A DNA stretch of 64,000 bases from assembly GCA_026724425.1 (NCBI GenBank), contig JAIUCV010000005.1, positions 37,979,784-38,043,783 of the forward strand, in the 5' to 3' direction. Position numbers and translations under genes: made by a program. The notes under the pieces are model-generated. The model saw only the letters and a list, made by a program, of their open reading frames with translations. It was not told the origin of the DNA and did not search any database. Shown in pieces: positions 23,235 to 36,249 of the stretch. Position 1 is the stretch's first letter, and each line of letters starts with the position of its first letter. The DNA is from Erythrophleum ivorense. Taxonomy: Eukaryota; Streptophyta; Magnoliopsida; Fabales; Fabaceae.

Positions 23235-26200
23235 TCAGAATGACTTAGGGTGTTGGTTATTCTTCCTCCTTGATACTATTTCCAATGCCCAAGCTTTGCC
23301 CATTTCAGTCTGAAACTTCCCTGAAAAAAGGGAAGACGAGAATCTGTAAGGCAATTCACGGTGTTTTGTTGAAATACACAAAACTGTCCCAATACATTAC
23401 CAATACTAACATCAGTAACATAAGCAAATAAATACTTTGTTAACAAGTGAAAAAATGTCATTCATCCTCAATAGATAGTCCTATCATTTCTGGATCTGGA
23501 AAAAATATGCGAAGGAACCAATGGATAGATCTAATCTCCTTCCTTCTCAAGATAGGAACAGCGTATTATTGAGGTATATTTATCCAGCAATAAAGTTTGG
23601 ACCATAAAAAAAACAAGTTAGGAGAAACTAGCATTGTGAAAATTATTTAAAAAAAAAAAAAAGAAAAGAAAGAGAGAGACCAGCATTACTAATTAAGTCT
23701 CACTTTGAAAGTTGGAAGTGCAGATTTGCGTAATTTGAGTCACCAGGAATGCATAATAACGAAATCAACATATAATGAGAAGGAAGACAGGACTTGGATT
23801 GTCAAACACACTACAAGCACATCCCAACGTAAAATTAATAAATTTGATGCTTTCAAGCCACCAAAACGCTTTGCAAACTAGTCTCACTTTTGTGACCTAG
23901 CGTTTAAATCTACCGAAGACAAAATCAGCTCTCCTCCAAAAGAACTGGCATCAGGAAATTCAGTCCATTCAAGATATTAAATGAACAAATCTTCTCTTCT
24001 AGATCACTTAATAAATTTCGAATTTCAGATAACACAGTCTAGTGCAATGCCCAAAATATACTAGTCATCTAGTTTGAAGTATAACGCTCATACCACATCA
24101 CATAGTCCCCATCCTTCAAATAATAACTATAGCATTTTGTGGTCAACAACGGATTTCCAGGTCAAATCAGAGGTCATTAGCCAACAAAATGTCTTCAAAA
24201 CTGACATTAAAACAGAGGGGGGAAAATTCCAACAGCATTTTTTTCTTTTTTTCCTATGAAGCAATCATGTAAATATTAAGGTTCAAACTGTATAATGGTT
24301 TTAGTATATTAGATAGGGAGCTATTTTGCTCTTTTCACTTGCAGACAAGTTTTCCAATTTTTACACAGCTTCAGCTGTTTTAAGAATTAAAAATAAAAAC
24401 TATAAAAAGAGGAAAGTCCTTGAGCCCCATTGTGGATAGCTTTCCACAAAAGCATTGAGTTTATACCTTACAAATCAAGAAGCATTAACAAATAACTTTA
24501 AGATACAACAGACAAACCAGATGAGGTGGAAAACCATACCAGCAGTTGACTGGAAAAATTCATCCAAATCCTTCTGCTGCTCTGCACAAAGCCATGCGAG
24601 AACATATTTCAGAACTCAAAGAAGATCTAGACCACATGGATTGCTCCATAGTAAATATAGAAAGGAATGTAGCAATCAGCAAAATAGCCACTTATTCCAA
24701 TGTTTGCAACATACAGGTATAAAACTTTGAATTCAAAATATGCAGCATAATGGAACTGCCAAAGTACCAAACAATAATAGATGTTCAACTTCTTAAGTTT
24801 TATGAATCAAATTTGTTTTATAAATAATCTCCTTTGGCAGGATGCATTCTGCATAGCTTTAAACAAAAGAGACTTCCCTATTCTATAGATTACAACATTA
24901 AAAGCAATCAATACATTCCTAATTATAGTAGATAATGATATAGATTCATTGGAAGCCAATATGTGTAGCATATGTATACTACCAAAAAGGCATAACATGA
25001 TAGAGGCACAACCATGGATAAACAGTTCTAAGATATGTCTCAGAGATAGAAGTATAGAACACAAAATTAAATACTTAAGTGCTTAATTATTATCATCATC
25101 ATAGTAATTTGAGTATACAACTAATTGTAGCCTGTAAACAAATTTCACAACCATGAGGTCAGGACAAAAGTATATTTTACAGGGAATCCAAGAAGACCAT
25201 GGTGGGAAAGTTTAACAAAGTTCAACATCATATCAGGTACATAACAGCCTTGCTCAAATATATTTTTCTCTGTAGACATTTGATGTTTTGAAGATTAAAA
25301 GACAATTTACTTGATTTGACATAGGGTTTCAGAAATCACAACATGGCGAATAAAGATTTAAGAGAGGAAAGATTTAAGAAAGAGATGCCACTCACCATCT
25401 TCATATTCCAAGGCTTGAAGTATCATCTCCACCTTCAATAAGCAAAGATTAATAGAATCAGAATAACTAATTTTGCACCTATTAAGATCCAAATGGAAAT
25501 GGAGGTTTCATGCCAAAATATTCCTTCATCTTTACCAAATGAAGTTCTCAAAAAAATTTCAAAAAACTGGAAATTATTTATATGACCTCTTTTTTGTTTC
25601 TTCCTGTTAGCACAAGCTTTGCATTTGGTAAATCATAAATGCGGTATGGCACTATGGCCCAATTGCAACCCTTCCCAACCCCTTTGGGAAAACAAGCATA
25701 AAGTAACAAACTTCAATCATCATCATCACATTCTATATATTTACATCTTCCCGCACCTGTTCTTTCCTTCAGATAGGTAGGTATCATTTAGGAATCACAC
25801 AGCACTCTGTTTTAGCAAGACAATATCTATGGGAATGTTTAAACAGAGAAGAAGAGAATATCACAGTAAGGTTAAATAAAAAATCCATAAAAGGATGAAG
25901 CTCATAATAAAAATGGATAGGAAACCTTAATAGTAAATCTGTGAAATAGAGAATAACAATGAGTCCACAAACCTTGTCAAGGTCCTTGACAAATTTGGCT
26001 TCTGATGAAGAATTTGCTTCATACTCCATCCACAACTGAGCTATTTCCGTTGCTTCAGTAAGCCAATTGGATGGCGAATCAAGAGATGAGTTTACTTAAT
26101 TCAATCATTAACAAACAGTTTTAGTAGTGGAATGGAAGTACCTCTAGATCCTCCTCCTAGCACTTTACACATATGATCCAGTGCTTCTTGCTCTCGTCTA

Positions 26201-27835
26201 CTCTTTTCTTCTTTTGAAACACCATCTGATGGGGTTATGTCCCCAACAATAGCTATTAAACAAAGTACCAAAAAAGGAACATGAACTATTAGCTCCGAAA
26301 GAAAATACGGGGGAGAAATACAAATGGTATTATAACTCAAAGATTAGCTTGTAGTAATTTGAGACACGCAAAACAATGCACCTCACCATTATCATTAAAT
26401 ATTATTTCAGAACACTGAATAGGGCTGCAAAAATGCATGATTTTGTATGCACCAAATCAACAGCCTCAATAATGTGGATTCAATTATTTCATGTGGATTT
26501 AAAGGTATTTCCCTAGTTCTCAGACAGAGTAGAATGTGCTCAGTACAAAAGGTGCGTATTTGAGTGTCAATGGGTTTTTGGGGCAATTTACTGAATGAAA
26601 ACTTCTCATTGTCTATGGTTCATCCACAACACAATATTACTTCTCACGAGCCACATATAATCAACCTAGATTTGTATATGTATTCACTCATTCTCTTCCA
26701 CTACTTCAAAATTTATATCCACAACCTTGCGTTCATCACTTTCCACTTTAATTCATCCAAACTCAGCCACTTCATAAACGATTTTTACCAGATATACAGA
26801 AATTATAGATAAGAAAAGGCAAAGCAGCTTACCTTCTGCAATATCGTGAACAATAGCCATTTTTATACACCTGGAAATAACAGACAAACACGTTTCAGAA
26901 ATTTTACCCGCTGGAATTTTATTATATGCCCCATAAAAATCAGTAAAACAATGAACATGTATATTATAGATGTAATCAAGATATTACAGCTCAGGAAGAG
27001 GAGGGGAAATTCACTTGTTTCGGTCTACGCCAGGGATATCTGATGCAATCAGAGCCATCAAACCCATTCGATACATATGATCCGCTATTGATTCTGGATC
27101 CTTAACATCTTTACGTATCCATCCTGCTCTTTTTGTTGTCTGATTCAGATACAGAATCCAAACAGCTAAGACGACGATAGACAACAAACCAAACGCAAAC
27201 GAAAATTGTGAAATGAAGCCAAGGAGGTTGAACTTGCATTTAAATGCATAGGTCCAGCCGATAAAAAAATAATTCAAATATGAACTCCTCTGTTTTAAAT
27301 CTTCTTGGCACGTTGAAATTAAGAAAAATATGCTTAATCTAAAAATTAGTTGAATCTGAACCAATACTTAGCAAACCAGCATCAGAAGAAACAAAAGAAA
27401 AAAAAATTGTAGTATTCCACATTCGCATCTGTTTTGGCTGTCGAGAAAAACTATAAAACTGAGATTTTCCTTGTTACGTAATATTCTGGATAACTAAACG
27501 GAGAACTAACTAAGCAAGCATCATCAAAGAATCTGAAGGAGGAGCACCTTGAGGCGGTGACATAGAGAGAGGAAATCAATGGCAGAGGAAGCAGAAGGAG
27601 CTCCGTCGTGAACCGCCGAAGAAGTAGGATTCACATTGCCGGCGGTTGTGTTAATGGATGATGGCGAGGATGAAGCTGAGGTGGCCATGCGATGATAAAG
27701 CCTAGAAGCAGTGGATGACCAAGCGTGAGCTGCAACGGATTTGGATTTGAGTTGAGCGCAAGAAGAAAGACACGAAGGTATCGTGAAGATAAGCGAAACT
27801 GATTTACACACCAAAACCCGGTTTCCACTGGTCAT
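23235..27835 (-). CDS. HDDC2: HD-domain 5'-deoxynucleotidase, HDDC2/YfbR type
   Basis: The HDDC2/YfbR family hydrolyses deoxynucleoside 5'-monophosphates with a divalent metal. Exons on the minus strand are 27835-27548, 27139-27015, 26870-26833, 26252-26142, 26052-25973, 25432-25396, 24581-24540 and 23320-23235 (stop TGA); they total 807 nt and 268 aa with every phase matching and GT-AG borders. The HD-domain metal ligands are visible: His117 in SIADHMYRMG, His146-Asp147 in VHDIAE, and Asp in KFVKDLDK (211 or 213). The flanking GDITPSDGV and KEEKSRREQEALDHM (residues 154 on) are typical of the eukaryotic proteins. The first 85 or so residues are rich in Ser, Ala, Thr and basic residues with few acids, which looks like an organelle transit peptide; a second Met at about 50 could start a cytosolic form. 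The start was chosen as the first ATG; an upstream GTG reading is not a plant start. All introns lie on conserved domain borders and the gene looks intact. Confidence 0.92.
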
Positions 27836-28598
27836 TCTCGATCTTCTAATTAATTCCTTTGGATTCACTTTTCTCCAGATTTTTGGCACATTTCATATTG
27901 AGCTTTATCAAGAGCAAGAAAGTGAGGTCAAAGATTCGGTATATGCTAGCTCTTGGGAGGTTTATTTCGATGGGCACTTAGGGTTGTTCATCTTGGAGCT
28001 TTTCAAGATACTACATGACACGTGTTTTATAATGGGCCAGACTTACTTTGTCGTGAAATTGGAGCTACTCACAACTGATTAGTAATTCTATTGAAATTTT
28101 TTTACATGTAGCATGGGGTATAATTGATGATCAAAATTTAATTTGTATAAATGAGGTACAAATTTAATATAAGTGAAATATATGTGTAAAATAAATTTTA
28201 ACTATTAAATGTATAAATGACATAATACTCTTAGTATATATAAAAATTGCTCAATTTTATTAGGACATATTTTGAGATAAATCAGTATAAAACTTTTTTT
28301 TAAGGTATTTTAAATTTTTAAACCAAAATATGTTATAAAATATTTATAAATTATAATTAGAAGAATAAAAATTTTAATTATGAAAAAAACTATACTTTAA
28401 AAATTCAATTATATTGTATAGTTGAAATTATTAAAATATAATTTTTTGCAAGTTAAAATTTTTGTCTTCCCAATTATAATTTTTAAATACTCTATATCAT
28501 ATTTTTGTCTTTAAAAAAAGTCTCAAAAGATGCTTCTATATTGCATGTAGTAAATTAGACAACCACAAATGATCCAAGCACCTTAAAACTCCAATCGT
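27836..28598. other. Upstream region of the HDDC2 gene, then AT-rich spacer
   Basis: The first 200 bp would hold the 5' UTR and promoter of the minus-strand HDDC2 gene, but no clear TATA box was seen. After about 28080 the sequence is very AT-rich with no recognisable content. A plus-strand open frame at 27783-28082 overlaps the gene start antisense and shows no motif. Confidence 0.4.
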
Positions 28599-28735
28599 CA
28601 AATTTTTAATTTAGTTTCTACATTCTATTATAATTTGGTTTTTACAATTTAAAAAGGTTTGTAAAATAGTCCTTATCATCAAGTCCATTTTCAAATGGCA
28701 AACAGAAGTCTAATGTCACATAACATGACAAGTAA
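28599..28735 (+). repeat. Left arm of a long degenerate inverted repeat
   Basis: The segment TTTTTAATTTAGT...TTATAATTTGGT...TTTGTAAAATAGTCCTTA matches, with scattered changes, the reverse complement of about 35260-35378, which reads TTTTTAATTTAGT...TTATAATTTGGT...TTTGTAAAACAGTCCTTA. More weakly matching sequence continues inward in both arms (ATCATGTTTCATC against ATCATGCTTCATC). Confidence 0.6.
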
Positions 28736-30057
28736 TCTTTATACGAATGGATGACATATTAGCCACAACTCTATATATTAGCCAAAGCTCTGCATATTAG
28801 CCAAGAGGATAGAATGACACATTGTCCCCTTACAATTTCTTCATCAAATTAGCCCCAATTGCCTAGAATCATGTTTCATCTTTATCAGGCTAGTTTTTCC
28901 TCTAAACACATTAAAGCAGTTCCTCTTGTCATCATGTATCATCAACCTTCATTGTAGTGTTCCATCACCCCTGCATTATTTTTTGTTGCCTAAACCAATG
29001 GAGATAATTGTAAACCCATTTTCACCTAAACCCATTGTTACACTTGGTTCCTCCCTTTATTGTAGTTTTCATAACTTAGCCTAGTCAAGATCATATTACC
29101 CAAACCAAAACCATCATTGCTATACTAGAAGGCAAAAACATCTTGAAGCCCTATACATGTATTTTAAATTTGTTTCCATCTAGGTCTTTCCATTATCACC
29201 CCTAGTGAGCTTTTTCACTTTTCTATTGTATATGCATGGTTTGATCTTATGTTTGAATTGAGACTTCTAAAGCAAAGAAAATTTCTTAGATAGGGATATT
29301 GACAAAGTTCTCCCTATTTGGTGAACATGATTTATTATAGTGTTCTAAAAATTTTCAAGCTCTTTAGCTTTGTCAACCTTATATCCAAGAAAGGTAGAAG
29401 TCATTTTTTTCAACTTGATGGGTAAAACTTTGTGTCAACGATAGAACTTTTATTTGGTACTAATAATTAATCTTTTAGCTATCCTTATTTCTTCTATTAA
29501 AGTCATTTTTTCATAATTATATCTTTTGTTGTGATGCACCTTTCTTTCCTATGTGATCATCCTATCAATCTATTAAGCCTTGTATTAAGGATTTGATATT
29601 ATACTTTTACATGTTGCTAGATTATTAATTTTCCACTAACCAACATGTTATATGCAAGATATATAGATATATCAATTACCTTGGACTAACCTATTAGTTA
29701 CTCAATATTATCTTACTTCTCATGCAATGAATCAAACTGTAAGGTTGGTAAGGGAGAAGCTTGATAAGGCAACAAATATTACTGCATAATTTGTTTTGGA
29801 ATCTTTTCTATAGTATTAAGTGATAAAGTGATATTTTCTTCCTATCCAAATTGGATCTAGAGGTGAGCATATGCAAGTTAGGTTTGTATCAAAGAAAACA
29901 AGAGTTGACAATAGAAGGAGAATTTAAATTTGGAATTTTGCAGGTTAATATAATATTTAATTGGTTTTAGCTGGTTTTGCCTTCCATTAATGATATATGC
30001 TTTTGTATTTTATAATTTATGCAAATTAGCTTTGATGTAATGGTGTTTGAGAACTTA

Positions 30058-30282
30058 GGCCATGTTTAGTATCATAATGGAAAAAGAAAAGGAGATGGAA
30101 TTATGGAAAATGAGATATAAATAATTTAAGTAATGTTTATTATACCCTTGTTATTATTACTAAAAAAATGTCTATCCCTTTTTATTAATTTTTTTTTATG
30201 TAGGGATACGAAAATCATTTTTTATCATATCCTCATTACCTTTCCATTTCTGTAGCTAACATTCTATAAACCTAATATAGCC
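30058..30282. mobile_element. Tourist-like (PIF/Harbinger) MITE
   Basis: A 225 bp element starting GGCCATGTTTAGTAT and ending CCTAATATAGCC, whose reverse complement is GGCTATATTAGG, so the ends are imperfect inverted repeats. It is flanked by TTA on both sides (30055-30057 and 30283-30285), the target preference of PIF/Harbinger elements. Inner parts are also partly complementary (GGAAAAAGAAAAGGAGATGGAA near the left, TTACCTTTCCATTTC near the right). Confidence 0.65.
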
Positions 30283-31149
30283 TTAAGCTTTCAACTTTGT
30301 CTTATTCATTTATATAGAGTATTTAAGTTCATGATCATAGAATTTGCCTAAGATAAAACTTGTTATTTTTTTTATACCAACTTGAGAGGTTCTAGTGCTT
30401 GAGCTTTTATGCTCATCATTTGAATGAAAAATTCTTTTCTACATATAATGCACTAGTTAATGTGTAAAAAGTCAATGAAAACTTATCAAAGTGAGTATTT
30501 TAAGAGTTAACTTGCTCATTTTGATAAGTTTCTATTAGCCTTTTTTTAAAATTTTGGGTAAAGTCAAGCTAGTACAAAGAAAGTAAATAAAAATGTTTTC
30601 TTTTGCATTTCCTTTTACATTTATAAGAATGAAGCATCTTAATAGCAATTGGGTTCAACTACATCTCTTTAGAAAATGTTAAAAACAAAAACAAAGGAGG
30701 AAGAAAGACGAGGGACATAAAACAAAGACACACCAAAAAGAAAAATATTTTCATGCTAACTAATAAGTCACATTTGTATATATGTGTTCACTTCTTTTTA
30801 TACTAGGACTTATCAAGTGTTTTAAGTGAATATTTCCCATCTTATATCCATTTCAAGGTTACATTGTAATCAAAGTGGAATTAATTAGATATGATACTTC
30901 TTGTGATAAACCCTCAATTCTTGGTTTTGTTCTTACCATTTCATATTGGCTTTTGCAAAGGAACCTAAGCCCCCAAAAATGGAGCTTTTATTGGACTAAG
31001 GTGGAAGCTAATGAAACTAACCCATAAATTTTTAGAGCTTAAAGTCCAAAGTGTGCATCTTATATTTCCTAGTTAGGTTAAAGCTACAAACATAGAGAAT
31101 CATAGTTGCAGTGTTAGTACATAGTTTCCTATTTGTTGTAACTTTAATT

Positions 31150-32270
31150 TTTACTCTAGCTTTGGTTGTTTATAAATAGAGAAACTTAGGCAAATAATAA
31201 GGGGAGAACTTGGTTGTTTTTTAAGCTTTTAGAGGTGTTCTATGAGCTTTAAAGTGGTGAGGATGATGAAGTGTTAAATGAAGCATTCATGGGGGATTCT
31301 TTGGGTCAATCACTCAAGACACTTCCCTTAAATGATGCTCTTCATCACTCTCATACCCCTTTTCATTCTTTTTGTTTTTCTCTTTCCTTTTGTTTTGTTA
31401 ATTCAATATTAGAAATAGAAGGACACTTGACTGATTTGTATTAAATATTCAATGTTAGTAATGATATATTAATTTCTATTCAATTATGTAGTATATGCTA
31501 TGTGTTCATTGCCTTTGTTTGTTAACTCTCTGATTCTTAGTTGATTGAGTACATCTCATTGAATTCATTGAGTTAATATGTTAGCTAGGAAACTTAAGGT
31601 AATAGATAATTGAATTTTAGTGTGATCACATCTAATCAAAGTGATTACATTAGGATAGTTCAAGATTTAGCATATGCTGTGGAGTCATTTGATCATTAGG
31701 TGTTCGATAAAATGTAACCTTGTTTGGTTAAGAGGGAATACATTTAACTATAGTCTCTTCACATTAATTAAACTTGAATTCATTGAATGTTAATGTTTCC
31801 TAGTACTAATTGGACTTAATAGACTAGATCTGTCTATATAAGAGAGATTAGGGTTAAAATAGTTTAACATGTTGGGTATTAGACTTGATACATTATGAAT
31901 TCAACTAGTCATAATAGATAGAAATCAATGTAGAACTCTAAGTGCAAAAGGGTATAGTGGTCAAGGTATCACCTACTCCATTTTAAGCCTTGAGTCTTAT
32001 ATTAAGTCTTTTTCTTTTTATATTTTACACCTCTTGGGTGTTTGATACTTTGTCTATGTGAATAGTAACTATGGTGATCTAGAGTTTTAACTTGTGAATA
32101 GTGTATATACTTGTAAATTAATCATACACTAACTCTAAAACTAAGTAAAACCTTTAGAAAATAGGTAATACAAATCCTTGTAGAATCGACACTCTTATTC
32201 AACAATCATTTTATTACTTGAATGACTAATACACTTGTTGACTTATATCTATAAAGTAGTTGCATCAATG
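31150..32270 (+). mobile_element. LTR-like remnant
   Basis: A TATA-like TTTATAAATAGAG near 31170 is followed about 1 kb later by AATCCTTGTAGAATCGACACTC (32171-32192) and ACACTTGTTGACTTATATC, a phrase order that ends many plant gypsy LTRs just before the primer-binding site. I found no partner LTR and no coding region, so the extent is approximate and the call rests on recalled resemblance. Confidence 0.35.
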
Positions 32271-35259
32271 ACACATACTTTGCTTCATAACTTTAGGCAG
32301 ATATATCATACTATCTTTAGTTATTTGAAAGACTTACTATTCATCTTGTGTAATATAAAATTCATATAAATTTTCAACATGTTGGTCAAAAAGTTCGAAC
32401 TTAAAATTTTTGTACAAATTGGAACTCCTAATCAATAAATCTATATCAAGTTATAAATGTCTCAAATATTTTCTATTCAAAAAAGCATCCATAAGGTTAA
32501 AAGAATACTTTGGCATCTTTTAGTTCCCTTGCCTTGGAAAGATACCATAGTCACAAAAATTAATTCATGAAACAAGAAAATATCTTATATATCACAAGGC
32601 ACCATCTTTTTTAGATCTTTTAGCTTTTGCAAGTTCTATAAAAATCAACCTTTCATTAATTATTTACACTGGGCATTAAAGAAGATAAATGCATTAAAAC
32701 CTATTTTTTTAAAAAATCTCTTTTATAGAACAACAAATAAGGAAGTCATATAATATAAATTTTCATTATCATTTTCATGCCCTCCACCCTACCTATTATA
32801 GTAGAGTTAGAGATCAATATGTTTGTTCTTTTCAAAAGAAACTACATCAACTTTCCTTCCTTATGACTTTAGTCTACCACACCTTGAGACAGTTTAGTAA
32901 GTTAAGGATAGCAAGATTAGTCCTACTCATGTATTAAGCAACCTTTTAAGTAGGATGACATTGACTTTCTATTAAGCAACATGAACAATTGTAAGAGAAT
33001 TTGAAGCAAAGACAAAGGAAAGAATCCATAATGAATATTAAAACACAGCCTCTAAGTTTAAGGACAAGACAAATTCCATTGAAAACTAGAAATCTTCAAT
33101 TCAATCAATATATTAACCTATAAACTCAGCATTGAAACAAAGAGGAGAAATTGAATTAGAACTACAAGGAGAATAACTATAAATTATTTAGTACGTCATA
33201 TAAGGTGGAGCCATCATAACAAAAAGGGTAAACTCATAATTTACCCAAGGATTCTTTTATGAAAATTTGAAAAAAAAAACATTAAGATATAACCTAATTA
33301 GTAAACTCAAAAAATCTTCACAACAATAAGACATAAGGTAATGGAATATGAAAAATTTATTTTAAGCCAAAAAGTTTTCCAACAAAACCACAATAGAGAG
33401 CAACATGAATGAATAATTTTTTCATGACAAATTAAAATGCAAAGTAATGGGATATGGTCAAAACTTTATTACTTCTATTATTTCTAGAGGTGTAAGTGAG
33501 AATAATTTAATAAACATCACTACACAAAAAAAAAAAAACAATAACTTGTAAATATTGTAATACAAAAATTTGAGCGCATTCTCAATGCATTTTTGTTTTT
33601 ATACAAGCCCTCGTCACTAGCCCATCTAGTATGGCTTCTCAATCTTAACCTATTAATTGCAAGAAATTATGACAAAATACCACACAAATAAAAGTTATTC
33701 CAATTTAAATGTAGTTACAGTTCAACATGAGATGCAAATTATATTATATTATTATGGTTCAAAGCTATGAAGCACAAACACTTAAAAACTAATTAATGCT
33801 TCATAAATAGAGAGTTATTTGCATAGGCATCCTAAGCCCCAGTAGTGACGACAATGCATCATACTTTTGGAGGTCAATGAAATCATAGAATTCTCCTTCA
33901 TACATCTTGAACAAATCCCATCTTTGTCTTTCTTCCTTAAAAGCTTCTAGACACCATTGTTTAGGAAACCAAACTAGGTCGACCATTTCAACTGGAAAAC
34001 TAATGAACCATCCTATTGTTTAGTTCAAAAGAGGCTGTAAACTATTATTTAAGAAAACCAATCAAACTCAATCAATAACTAGGTTCAATTGGATGATTTT
34101 GCAAGTGAATTGACACTGGTTACAAGGTTGAACTAGTCCATATTGCTTTTCTTCCTTGAAATGATAGAACTTACAATTTGCAGATTCAAAGCAAAGGCTT
34201 AGAAGATGTGTGCCCAAGTCTTTTCCTATGTGCCAACATTTATTATTATCTATCATATACAAAGTTTTAGACATAAAGCTTATCATTCAAATTTTATTTG
34301 CATAATACTTGCAGAAGGTAGAATCAAACCTCAAACCATGAAGATTTTTTAAAAACATTTTTCCAATAAACCATCTTGTGTTGCCATGGTAGTAGATATA
34401 TAGTTTTAATATAATATCATAAAAAAATAGAGATAAAATTCATATAAAATTTCCATTAAATTATATTAAATATGTTTTTAAATATATTAATTACACTAAT
34501 TCAATCACGATTTAGTCATAGTTTGACTACTAAACAATTAATTGTTTTCTTTTTTGGTTTAATGATTGGTTTAGTTTTTAAAATATTGCTACATACACAT
34601 TCAAGTATCCTTTAAAATATGGGATTCCACTTTCACATATAAATCAAAATCTTGATAAAGCAAATGCATATTAGAAAGATTCTAGCCAGGCAAATTAGAG
34701 ACTTTAGAAGTTAAAACCTATCATTGATGGGAAAGAAAAAGGAAAGGCAGCAACATTACCTATTAGAATAAAGAATGAAGCCTTTCCCTACTTATGTGCC
34801 TCCACATCTAACCTATGTAAGAGATAAAGTTAGAGGAATAGGACTATGCATGCTTCCTTTCTCCTTTGCCTAATTCAGACTATAAGTTCCTTTGAATTTG
34901 AGGGGAAAGTGATGATGAGAGCCAAAAATTATAGAAAGAAAAAATAGTGACCCTTCTTTGTCCTTTCTATTGTTTTTCTCAAATTAGAGATTGAAAACAG
35001 ATGTGAACTAAGTCTTTAAGTGTTGAATCATAAAGGAAGAAGATGCAAACAGAGTGAACGCTACCTTAGGGGTCTATGGCCGATGAAGCATGATGGGAGG
35101 GATTTCAAATGGAGTAGAAGGGTAAACAGATCATTTTCAATTTTTTTTTTATTTTGGCTTATTATATGTTAGTATGTGTAGTATGTTGTGGATAACGTGG
35201 TAGCCATGTAATGCCATATTAGGCTCCTATTTGTCATGTTGGGTTAAACTTCATGGCAT

Positions 35260-35378
35260 TATGAAAACCTTTAACAGTAAGGACTGTTTTACAAATGTTT
35301 TAAAACTTTAGAGACCAAATTATAAGAAAACAAAGTAGGTACTAAATTAAAAACTAGGTGAAATTATAAGGATAATTT
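35260..35378 (-). repeat. Right arm of a long degenerate inverted repeat
   Basis: Partner of 28599-28735. Arms of more than 100 bp, 6.6 kb apart, could be the long terminal inverted repeats of a Mutator-like element, but no transposase was recognised between them and no 9-bp duplication was identified. Confidence 0.6.
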
Positions 35379-36249
35379 ATTTAGTTTAACCTATATTTTA
35401 TTCTTTAAAGCTAGGTTTAATTCTTTAATTAATTTTAGTATACCAAATATAAGTAAAAAGCATCATATTTTTAAGAATAAAAAATGTTAACTATTAGTCT
35501 TATTTAATGTCATTAGACTATGGGAAAAACATATAAATGAGACTTCATACCTCAAGGGAATGGTGGCAAGTTTAGCATTAAAGAAAGCCTCTACCTTAGC
35601 ACTGATTAAACACCTCCTATTAGCCTTATAATCAAAAGCCTAACATCCTAGTAGGCCATGAATACCTTGAAAATAAGTAAAGCATGCATCTACTTAAACA
35701 AAATTTTTCAACAACTTGAACAATCTTCATAAAATTTCACAAGAGGAAACTAAAATCACATATGTAAAAAGAAAGACAAGATAAATCTTAAAGGATACAA
35801 AACTATTATTTATACCCTAAAAATAAGTCTCCTAACCAATGAGTTATTGTTGTGAAAATGCTACTACTTTGAATTCATAACATTGCATTTAAAATGGTAT
35901 TAAAAAAGAAGATCTTGGAAAGAAGCAAAAGGTTGCCTTTCAAAGTTCGTATCTTAATAGAAAAATAGAAAAGGAAAGGGACAAAGGTTGCCACACTCCA
36001 TTGTCTTAGCAAACAATAGGGTAGTAGTAAAGTAATCTCAACTATAACACAAAAGTTAAAGAAACAGACAAGATAAAAAGTAGTAAAAAAGAAATGCAAA
36101 AGAAAATTAAAAGTGCAAAATAAAATTTACAACAAAATTTAAAGACACTAGTAAAAAATCATGGCAATATAAAAGGCTTTAAAGCAAATTAACAAAAGCT
36201 AATATCAAAACCTATCTTATAAAAAATAAGTATCAATGTAAAAGGAAAC
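35379..36249. other. Gene-free AT-rich spacer
   Basis: No coding or repeat signal recognised. Confidence 0.4.

Larger units (their letters stand above)
28736..35259. other. Interior of the inverted-repeat region, no gene
   Basis: AT-rich sequence holding a Tourist-like MITE (30058-30282) and an LTR-like remnant (about 31150-32270). Two minus-strand open frames at 33801-33986 and 34068-34286 have unusually mixed amino acid composition for this background (e.g. EERQRWDLFKMYEGEF) but I do not recognise them; they could be pieces of a captured or decayed gene. Confidence 0.4.

Noticed and set aside
27836..27889. Upstream extension of the HDDC2 protein starting at 27889
   Set aside because: The codon is GTG; the first in-frame ATG is at 27835.
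27783..28082. 99-codon plus-strand open frame
   Set aside because: It lies antisense to exon 1 of the HDDC2 gene and shows no motif.
33518..33535. CACTACACAAAAAA as another CACTA end
   Set aside because: No matching right terminus or 3-bp duplication could be found.
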